A model generated the notes under the pieces. It was not told the origin of the DNA. It made no database searches and saw only the letters and a program-made list of their open reading frames with translations. Source: an uncultured Campylobacter sp. (GTDB lineage Bacteria; Campylobacterota; Campylobacteria; Campylobacterales; Campylobacteraceae). Taken from it: a DNA stretch of 10,921 nt. This document shows positions 4,987-10,921 of the stretch, piece after piece. The position numbers and the translations under genes are program-made. Each line of letters opens with the position of its first letter. Position 1 is the stretch's first letter. The stretch covers positions 1 to 10,921 of the forward strand of contig CAKVDW010000029.1 of NCBI GenBank assembly GCA_934728065.1, read 5' to 3'.

Positions 4987-6404
4987 AGAATTTGTAGTAG
5001 GCTTGGAAGCGAACAGAGTCTTTAATGCTCTTTGCATCCACTTTATCAGTGGCGTTTTTGCCGCCTTTAGCTAGGGTAGAAAGCCTAGAATACCAAACTG
5101 AAAAGTCTAAATTGTCATTAACTTTCCAGCTTGCCTCGCCTACAAGTTCCATTTTAGTTCCTGTTCCGCGCCCCGCAGCCTTAACAGCGTCTTTTATGTC
5201 TGATTTTGTGCCACCATAAACGCCTTGAACGCCTATTCTTATGTTAGCAGGTAGGGTATAACCAGCGCCTACATAGCCATAAGTGCTTTGTCCGTAAGAA
5301 AGCGATATCCAAGAACCCTTTTGATAGAAAATTTCTCGTCCTATGTAAAGCCCTGAACCTCCACTGATGCCCTCTAAAGTGTTGATGGTGAATTTGTCTT
5401 TTTTACCAAACATAATGCCACCAAGTTGAGCATCAAAGCCGTATCCTTTGATAGCCCCACGAACATCAATAAGTTGTCCGTTGCCACCTGTGCTTGTTGA
5501 ATCTCCAGCCTTTACAACAAAAGTATCTTTTGTGAAATAATCATCTAAGGTGTTGCCAAAATAGTTGATTTTGAGGTTGTATTTTAAGTCCTCAGCCAAA
5601 GGTAAAGTATAATCAAGCTTGAGAACCCATAAATTAGCAGTATTTTGCCAATACCCCCCCCCAAATTTGGGCTTTTAGACCGCCAAATTCAGCCAAAGCG
5701 GCTGCGCCGTATATGTTGTATTTGTAAAGTCTTCTGTTTAGGGTGTCCCAGCCAACAGTAGAGCCGTCGGTTGCATCTTTTTCGCTAACATAAGGATTAA
5801 AACGAACCCCGTCATTTGTGCTGTTTGTAGGAGCGTAAGAGCCGTTATTGTTTTCACTACCCTCAATACTATCAACAGCAAAAGCTGCTAGAGTAAGACC
5901 ATTTACAGGCGTGAAAAAAGCCTTTGCAGCCATACCCGGTATATCTCCTGTGTCCCAAACGGTGTTAAGCATTTGGCGACCCAAAACAAATTTTGTGCCA
6001 TAGTCTAGGTTTTCATATTCTAAATACGCTTGTTTAAGCCTTGGTGCTTGTTTTGTGTTTGCACCTTGCGTTCCGTTTGTTTGCTTAAATTCCGCACCGT
6101 TATATTGAAAGCCATAGTTGTGGTCATTGTAATACATCAACTGCCCAAAAACCTTAAAGCCTTCGCCTACATCGAGTTTAGCTCCAACTGCTGCTTTAAA
6201 GCGGTGGTCTTGAACATTATTTACGCCGTTTCCACCAGCATTAAGCCCAAGGCTATCTTTACTGTAAGTGCCTGAGTCATAGCGGTATCTTGCAAAGCCT
6301 TTAACATCAACATTCTTAATGGCTTCTTCTAAGGGTTTAGCATTAAGAGCTGAAAATGAACCAGCAGCCAAAGCTGCAACTAAAGAGAGTTTTACTAATT
6401 TCAT
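4985..6404 (-). CDS. MOMP-family outer membrane porin, frame broken at a poly-G tract
   Basis: Campylobacter major-outer-membrane-protein family porin, a beta-barrel channel for small solutes. Seen: a signal peptide of about 22 residues cut after ALNA, a mature start KPLEEAIKNVDVKGFARYRYDSG very like that of C. jejuni PorA (split here at residues 23-45), many alternating beta-strands, and a C-terminal YYKF whose final Phe is the outer-membrane insertion signal. The first 250 codons (6404-5655) run into nine Gs. As written, the frame ends at TAA (5634-5636) after 256 residues. The second part (5653-4985) is open in another frame and resumes with YWQNTANLWV. Eight Gs would join them into 472 residues, somewhat longer than the roughly 424 of C. 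jejuni PorA. Strong ribosome binding site AAAGGAG. It could be a second, phase-variable porin rather than the essential one; its site next to aspB differs from porA of C. jejuni. Confidence 0.85.
5654..5662 (-). repeat. Poly-G tract (G9 on the coding strand) in the porin gene
   Basis: Nine consecutive Cs on the plus strand are nine Gs in the coding sequence, in the codons for WGG after QI. Long G tracts are the usual phase-variation switches of Campylobacter. The count here gives the OFF frame; eight or eleven would be ON. The palindrome CCCAAATTTGGG overlaps the tract edge. Confidence 0.9.
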
Positions 6405-6442
6405 AAGAAATCTCCTTTCCGTGAATTTGAATTAGCACTAAA

Positions 6443-6448
6443 ATTGTA
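6443..6448 (-). promoter_or_regulatory. -10 box (TACAAT) of the porin gene
   Basis: TACAAT on the minus strand is preceded by ATGT and by AT-rich blocks with T-runs. It lies 38 bases before the porin ATG, giving a leader of about 30 bases that contains the strong AAAGGAG site. No clear -35 box, as is normal here. Confidence 0.55.
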
Positions 6449-6599
6449 ACATAAAATTTAAGAAATATTTAAAAAACTAGATTAAAATTAAAATGAGCTA
6501 GAATTTAGCTTATTTGTTTGTCTAAAAAAGTCAAATCAAACTTAATTTGAGCGCAAAATTAACAATTTTAAAAAAGCGTGAAAGCGCAAAGATTGTGTT

Positions 6600-6641
6600 G
6601 CAAAATATTTAAAATCTTGAGTGAAATTTTAAATATTTTGC
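6600..6641 (-). terminator. 16-bp perfect inverted repeat after aspB
   Basis: GCAAAATATTTAAAAT (6600-6615) and ATTTTAAATATTTTGC (6626-6641) are exact reverse complements with a 10-base loop, starting about 25 bases after the aspB stop on the minus strand. The place suits a terminator, but the stem is almost all A/T and no T-run follows directly. A run of six Ts occurs further on (minus strand, near 6570), after a weak GCG-CGC hairpin. It may instead be an insulator or binding site upstream of the porin promoter. Confidence 0.45.
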
Positions 6642-6665
6642 TGGATAAGCTTTTGTGTGAAATGT

Positions 6666-7835
6666 TTATTTGTAATTTTTCACAAATCTTTCTATGCGTT
6701 CTATGCCTGCAATGATATTTTCAAGGCTTGTGGCGTAAGAAAGCCTAAAATATCCGTCCATTCCAAAGCCAACTCCTGGCACCACAGCGACTTTTTCTTG
6801 CTCTAAAAGCTTTTGGCAAAATTTCATCGAATCACTTTCAACGGCTTTGATATTCACAAAGAGATAGAAAGCTCCTTGTGGCTTATACACGCTTAAGCCT
6901 TGAATTTTATCTATCATTTCACAAGCCTTGTTACGCCTTTTTTGAAATTCTTTTTGCATAAAAGCTAAATCATCATCAGCCTTGCCGAGTAGGGCAGGGA
7001 TAGCAGCGTGCTGGGTGATAGAGCAGATATTGCTTGTGCTTTGTCCTTGTAGTTTTTTTACAGCAGCGTTTAATTTGCTGTTTTTGCTTGCCATATAGCC
7101 AAAACGCCAGCCCGGCATAGCTCCGCATTTACTTAAGCCATTTATGGTAACTGTTCGTTTTAGCGTGTCCTCATTTATAGAGGCAAAAGCCGTAAATTCC
7201 ACTCCGTCAAACCGTAATTTTTCATACATTTCATCACTTAAAACGGTTATATCAGTGCTTTCAAGGACTTTGGCAAGTTCTTTAAGATCATCTTTTGAGT
7301 ATATAGAGCCTATTGGGTTGCTTGGAGAGTTAAGCATAAAAAGTTTTGTTTTTGGAGTAATGGCTTTTTTAAGCTGTTCAGGTGTGATTTTAAAGCCTCT
7401 ATCCTCTGAGCCTTCGATAAATACGGGCTTTCCACCGCTATATTTAACCATTTCAGGATAACTTACCCAATAAGGACTAGGGATAATAACCTCGTCATCT
7501 TTCTCAACAAGACATTGAATGCACTCAAAGAGCGAGTGTTTAGCACCTACATTTGTGATAATTTCTTTTGTGTCATAGTCTAAGCCATTATCTCTTTTTA
7601 GTTTAAACTGCACAGCTTCAAGCACGGCAGGGATACCAGCGACATTTGTGTATTTGCCACAACCCTTTTGTATAGCGTTTATAGCGGCTTCTTTGATGAC
7701 TTTTGGCGTGTCAAAGTCTGGCTCACCAGCTGAGAAGCTTAAAACATCTTCTCCTTTTGCCTTTAAATCATTGGCAAGGGCGGTAATTGCCAAAGTTATG
7801 GATTCTGATAAAATTTCGGCTCTTTTGCTTAGCAT
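6666..7835 (-). CDS. aspB: Aspartate aminotransferase, class I PLP-dependent (389 aa)
   Basis: Transfers the amino group between aspartate and 2-oxoglutarate, linking oxaloacetate with amino-acid synthesis in the cytoplasm. Seen: FSAGEPDFDTP (34-44), KYTNVAGIP (61-69), PYWVSYPEM (121-129), NSPSNPIGSIY (169-179), DEMYEKLRF (201-209) with the PLP-contacting D201 and Y204, the PLP lysine K236 in GLSKCGAMPGWRFGY, and R364 in GYFRLSYA, which binds the substrate carboxylate. Length and motif order fit the bacterial Ib subgroup. A good ribosome binding site (AAAGGAT) precedes the ATG. Some members of this subgroup also accept other amino acids or prephenate, which sequence alone does not exclude. 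It has its own promoter, 160 bases after cysE in the same direction. C. jejuni has the same neighbours. Confidence 0.93.
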   Translation of the reverse strand: MLSKRAEILSESITLAITALANDLKAKGEDVLSFSAGEPDFDTPKVIKEAAINAIQKGCGKYTNVAGIPAVLEAVQFKLKRDNGLDYDTKEIITNVGAKHSLFECIQCLVEKDDEVIIPSPYWVSYPEMVKYSGGKPVFIEGSEDRGFKITPEQLKKAITPKTKLFMLNSPSNPIGSIYSKDDLKELAKVLESTDITVLSDEMYEKLRFDGVEFTAFASINEDTLKRTVTINGLSKCGAMPGWRFGYMASKNSKLNAAVKKLQGQSTSNICSITQHAAIPALLGKADDDLAFMQKEFQKRRNKACEMIDKIQGLSVYKPQGAFYLFVNIKAVESDSMKFCQKLLEQEKVAVVPGVGFGMDGYFRLSYATSLENIIAGIERIERFVKNYK

Positions 7836-7865
7836 TGTTTATCCTTTATTTTTGTTTTATCTTAC

Positions 7866-7871
7866 ATTGTA
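7866..7871 (-). promoter_or_regulatory. -10 box (TACAAT) of aspB
   Basis: On the minus strand, TACAAT is preceded by a TTTTTTTG run and lies 30 bases before the aspB ATG, the same hexamer as at the porin promoter. The leader contains AAAGGAT. It indicates that aspB is transcribed separately from cysE. Confidence 0.55.
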
Positions 7872-7953
7872 ACAAAAAAACCTTGAATTTGTCATAGTTT
7901 TTGTTATTAATTTTTATCCTGTGTAAATTTTTAGAATAATTTTAAAATTGCTA

Positions 7954-7973
7954 CTTAAATATTTTTATTTAAG
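7954..7973 (-). terminator. AT-rich stem-loop between cysE and aspB
   Basis: CTTAAATA-TTTT-TATTTAAG forms a perfect 8-bp stem with a 4-base loop, about 23 bases after the cysE stop. It could slow or end transcription of the hisS-speA-cysE operon, but the stem has only one G/C pair and no proper T-run follows, so it is a weak terminator at best. Confidence 0.3.
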
Positions 7974-7995
7974 AAAATATTAAAATATTTTTTAT

Positions 7996-8619
7996 CTATT
8001 TGTTTTTAAGGGCTTCTTCGAGCTTTTTGATTCTTTCTTCAAGTTTTTCAAGCCTGTCTTCGCAACATTTATCAAACGCCCTAGAATTCTTTTCGGTTTT
8101 ATTTTGAACTATATGAGCTGGAATTCCTACAACTGTGGTATTTGGCGGAACATTTTTAACCACAACCGCGTTTGAGCCAATTTTAGCGTTTTCGCCTATG
8201 ATTATGTCGCCAAGCACCTTTGCCCCAGAGCCGATAATCACACCGCTTTTTATGGTAGGGTGTCTTTTGATACCTCTTTGCAAGGTCGTGCCACCTAAAG
8301 TAACGCCCTGATAAATCAGCACATCGTCCTCTATAACCGCCGTTTGTCCGATGACAACGCCATTTGCGTGGTCGATGAAAATACGCCTGCCAAGCTTTGC
8401 ACCAGGGTGTAAATCAACCCCCGTGAAAAACTGCGAAAGCCCGCTGATGATACGAGAAAGCCTTTTGCATTTGCGTTCGTGCAAAAAGTGCGCAAAGCGG
8501 TAATTCACCACAGCCCAAACGCCCGGGTAGTTAAAAAACAGCTCCAAAGCCGAGCGATACGCTGGGTCTTGCAACTTAGGCTGCGCAAAGTCCTCTTTTA
8601 TAATGCTCCAAAAACTCAT
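7996..8619 (-). CDS. cysE: Serine O-acetyltransferase (207 aa)
   Basis: Makes O-acetylserine from serine and acetyl-CoA, the first step of cysteine synthesis. Seen: a short N-terminal helical part (1-65), then a left-handed beta-helix of hexapeptide repeats from GVDLHPGAKLG (67-77) through IDHANGVVIGQTAVI (82-96), YQGVTLGG (103-110) and VVGIPAHIV (163-171). H84 in DHANG is the expected catalytic histidine, with D69 and H71 in DLHPG also conserved. The C-terminus (188-207) is a charged heptad coiled coil, a likely trimer or hexamer helper. The N-terminal domain is shorter than in E. coli CysE, as in the short class of the family. I take the ATG at 8617-8619, which shares its A with the speA TGA stop. 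A GTG three bases upstream is also possible. Translation is probably coupled to speA. Confidence 0.93.
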   Translation of the reverse strand: MSFWSIIKEDFAQPKLQDPAYRSALELFFNYPGVWAVVNYRFAHFLHERKCKRLSRIISGLSQFFTGVDLHPGAKLGRRIFIDHANGVVIGQTAVIEDDVLIYQGVTLGGTTLQRGIKRHPTIKSGVIIGSGAKVLGDIIIGENAKIGSNAVVVKNVPPNTTVVGIPAHIVQNKTEKNSRAFDKCCEDRLEKLEERIKKLEEALKNK

Positions 8620-10457
8620 CACACATCCACACTTTTAAGATAGCCATTGTCATTTAAGAAAAGATAAAGTTCGCCTAAAATTTGCTTTTTTTGCTTTTCG
8701 TTGATGAGCTTTGAATTTGCGATTTTTTCGTTGAGTATGTCCATAATCTCACGCACATCATAGTCCAAATCGTCCAAAGTGTCTAAAATGCTTTGTGATT
8801 CTATAATGTCTTTTATCTCATAGCCCTTTTCATCGATATAAACACTCGCTTCTGTTGGGTGCATAAAAAGATTGTGCTTCATTCCAAGCACTTCTTGATA
8901 AGCACCTACCAAGAAAAAGCCTAAAAAATAGTTTTCCTCGTCCAAGTCAATGTCGTGCAGTGTTAAAGGGTTGTTTTTTGAGTAGCTTATTTCGCCATCG
9001 CTGTCACAGGTTATGTCCCAAATGCTCGCGCTTCTTGTGGGCTTTTTGTCTAAATGAGTAAGGGGCATTATAGGAAAGCCTTGTTGCAAGCCCCAAAAGT
9101 CTGGCATTGATTGAAAGAGTGAGAAATTCACAAGGTAGCGTTCTTGCACTTCGTCCTGCAAGGCTAAAAAATCCGCCGAATTTTGCGTGTCCCCAAGTAG
9201 CTTTGTCGCCTTTTTGATGAGTAAATGCACTAAAATTTCAGCATTTGAGCGGTCTTGCAAATCCACATAACCCAAATCAAAAAGCGTCAAAATGCTTTGC
9301 AAATGGTCGATACCATCGTGCATATATTCAAGCGCGTTTGAGCTTTTTATGCTCTTAAACAAGTCATAAAGCTCATCGATGAGCTTTGGGTTGCCCTTGT
9401 CTTTAAGGGCTAGCTTGCTTTCTGTGTATTCGTGCGAAAAAAGCTCCAAAACAGGCGCGACAAGCACGGCGTGATGAGCCGCGACAAAACGCCCACTTTC
9501 GATGAAAATGTCTGGTTCTATGTCCTTTTTTTGCTCGGCTATGCTTTTAAGCAAGAAAACCATATCGTTTGCATACTCGCTCAAAGTATAGTTGCGGCTT
9601 TGCTCGTCTTTAAATTGTGAGTATTCTACCGCTAAGCCTCCGCCTAAATTTATGGCTTTTAGGTTTTTTGCGCCCATTTTGCGAAGCTCGGTGTAAATGT
9701 TGCCAGCCTCAGTCAAAGCCTTTTTAAGCGGATGAATTTCAGTGATTTGCGAACCAAGATGAAAGTGTATCATCGTAAAATTAGCCAGCAAATCGTTCTT
9801 TTTAAGCAAATGCACGGCTTCGATAAGTTCGGTTGAAGTAAGCCCAAATTTTGAATTTATGCCCCCGCTTTTTGCCCAAATGCCAACGCCTGATGAGTGA
9901 AGCCTGACGCGTAGCCCTATGTTTGGCTTTGGTTTAAAGCGCGTTTTTGCCGTTTCTATAATGCTTTCAAGCTCGTTTAAGCCCTCAATGGTAAGCGTTA
10001 TGTTGTGTCCCATTTCTTTTGCGATAAAGCCCATATTTATGAGTTCTCTGTCCTTAAAGCCATTAACTGTTATGGGCGCGTTGTCATTGTTATAAGCCAT
10101 AGCAAGCAGTAGCTCAGCCTTTGAGCCTGCTTCAAGCCCGTAGTTGTAATCCTTGCCAAAATTCACTAAATTTTTGACAAAGCCGGGGTATTGATTGACT
10201 TTGAGCGGATAAACGGCGTTAAAAGAGCCTTTATAATCAAATTCTTTTTTCGCGCGCTCAAATTTCGTGTAAATGCGCTGAATTTGCTTTTGTATGAGAT
10301 GCGGAAAACGCAGCAACAAAGGACCCTTGTAGCCCTCATCTCGTAAAAATGCTACTATGTCGATGAGTGCGGGATTTTTGCCAAAATTTATGCAAATTTT
10401 GCCGTTTTTGATGATGAAATTATCACTGCCCCAAATGCCGATACCATAGTCTTTCAT
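8619..10457 (-). CDS. speA: Biosynthetic arginine decarboxylase (612 aa)
   Basis: PLP enzyme that converts arginine to agmatine, the first step of a polyamine route (putrescine, or spermidine via carboxyspermidine) in the cytoplasm. Seen: the fold-III barrel with PLP lysine K86 in AVYPLKVNQ (81-89), GLEAGSKAELL (107-117), HFHLGSQ (231-237), the phosphate-binding NLGGGLAVEY (270-279), ESGRFVAAHHAVL (320-332) and the catalytic cysteine C484 in WDITCDSDGEI. The SpeA-specific helical insert lies between about 340 and 445. Length is in the normal range for the family (about 610-660). Start at the ATG overlapping the hisS stop as ATGA, with GGAG (plus-strand 10466-10469) eight bases upstream inside hisS. 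It belongs to the hisS-speA-cysE operon. No missing residues or breaks are seen. Confidence 0.94.
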   Translation of the reverse strand: MKDYGIGIWGSDNFIIKNGKICINFGKNPALIDIVAFLRDEGYKGPLLLRFPHLIQKQIQRIYTKFERAKKEFDYKGSFNAVYPLKVNQYPGFVKNLVNFGKDYNYGLEAGSKAELLLAMAYNNDNAPITVNGFKDRELINMGFIAKEMGHNITLTIEGLNELESIIETAKTRFKPKPNIGLRVRLHSSGVGIWAKSGGINSKFGLTSTELIEAVHLLKKNDLLANFTMIHFHLGSQITEIHPLKKALTEAGNIYTELRKMGAKNLKAINLGGGLAVEYSQFKDEQSRNYTLSEYANDMVFLLKSIAEQKKDIEPDIFIESGRFVAAHHAVLVAPVLELFSHEYTESKLALKDKGNPKLIDELYDLFKSIKSSNALEYMHDGIDHLQSILTLFDLGYVDLQDRSNAEILVHLLIKKATKLLGDTQNSADFLALQDEVQERYLVNFSLFQSMPDFWGLQQGFPIMPLTHLDKKPTRSASIWDITCDSDGEISYSKNNPLTLHDIDLDEENYFLGFFLVGAYQEVLGMKHNLFMHPTEASVYIDEKGYEIKDIIESQSILDTLDDLDYDVREIMDILNEKIANSKLINEKQKKQILGELYLFLNDNGYLKSVDV

Positions 10458-10921
10458 AGCTCGTTCTCCAAATTTTTTATCTCAATTTGCCTTTCTTCTT
10501 TGCTCTCCAAATCCTTGTAAAAAAGTTTGTTTTCCTTTGCCTCGTTTTCGCCCATACAAAGAAAGATTTTTGCCCCACTTAAATCAGCTAAATTCAAGTG
10601 CTTTGCGAGCTTTTTCGCCTCATAACTTAAATTTACCTTGTATTTTTGCCGTAAAATTTGCGCCACACCAAAAAGCCTTGTAACAAAAGCACTATCAAGC
10701 GCGCAAAGATAAATGCCATTTCGCTTTTGACTTTGCTCTTTTTGCGCTAAAATCGCCATCAGCCGCTCTACACCTATGGCAAAGCCCACGCCAAAGCCAT
10801 CTTTACCGCCAAGATAAGAAATGAGCTTGTCATATCGCCCACCGCCAGCCACAGCGGCTTTTGCGCCGATTTCATCGCTTTCAAATTCAAAGGCGGTTTT
10901 AGAATAATAATCCAAGCCCCG
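10454..10921 (-). CDS. hisS: Histidyl-tRNA synthetase, C-terminal part (155 aa visible)
   Basis: Class II aminoacyl-tRNA synthetase that charges tRNA-His in the cytoplasm. The gene runs off the right edge of the window, so its start and motifs 1-2 are not visible. The visible frame opens at the window edge with RGLDYYSKTAFEF, the family's histidine-binding motif (usually RGLDYYTGTVFE). Next come AVAGGGRYDKL (23-33) and motif 3, GFGVGFAIGVERL (42-54), with the ATP-binding Arg at 53 of the fragment. The last 90 residues match an anticodon-binding alpha/beta domain (IYLCALD, KIFLCMGENE). The stop TGA overlaps the speA start as ATGA, so hisS is the upstream gene of a tightly packed operon with speA and cysE. 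Confidence 0.95.
   Translation of the reverse strand, partial: RGLDYYSKTAFEFESDEIGAKAAVAGGGRYDKLISYLGGKDGFGVGFAIGVERLMAILAQKEQSQKRNGIYLCALDSAFVTRLFGVAQILRQKYKVNLSYEAKKLAKHLNLADLSGAKIFLCMGENEAKENKLFYKDLESKEERQIEIKNLENEL

Noticed and set aside
6030..6275. Plus-strand open frame inside the porin gene
   Set aside because: It is antisense to a clear porin sequence, Cys/Val-rich, without ribosome binding site or family resemblance.
8619..8622. GTG start for cysE giving one extra residue
   Set aside because: The ATG three bases later overlaps the speA stop in the common TGATG form and gives the expected MSFW start; GTG remains possible but adds nothing.

Overview
The window reads as a chromosomal segment of a Campylobacter species. 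The evidence is an AT-rich sequence, AAGGA-type ribosome binding sites, TATAAT-like -10 boxes without clear -35 boxes, a MOMP-family porin with the typical Campylobacter signal peptide, and a hisS-speA-cysE-aspB gene order that I recall from C. jejuni. I cannot fix the species. The hyp genes and the porin sit in a different context from the one I recall for C. jejuni.

Left part (1-2745) is accessory in character. A secreted VirB1/IagB-like lytic transglycosylase lies on the minus strand. Its start overlaps the last codons of an upstream gene that is otherwise lost. A stretch of about 400 bases follows with fragments of decayed coding sequence and short direct repeats. Then comes a two-gene unit on the plus strand: an AAA/ABC-type ATPase with a predicted leaderless start, overlapping by ATGA with a small protein that carries a PD-(D/E)XK-like nuclease motif. 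This pair resembles a defence or toxin-type ATPase-nuclease module, but I cannot match it to a named system.

Middle part (2746-4984) holds hypE and hypA, which mature [NiFe] hydrogenase, and a small cupin gene. HypE carries an in-frame block of 14-residue tandem repeats near its N-terminus that is not part of the normal family fold. The cupin gene has its own promoter, whose -10 box lies inside a perfect 10-bp inverted repeat. A strong hairpin terminator closes this part.

Right part (4985-10921) is all on the minus strand. Reading in the direction of transcription it runs hisS (3' part only), speA, cysE, aspB and the porin. hisS, speA and cysE overlap at start and stop codons and look like one operon. 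aspB and the porin each have their own promoter and ribosome binding site. The porin is split by a run of nine Gs. Eight Gs would restore one 472-residue protein, so the gene is either phase variable and captured OFF, or carries a homopolymer sequencing error.

The items most worth checking are the ATPase-nuclease pair with its leaderless start, the repeat block inside HypE, and the poly-G switch in the porin.
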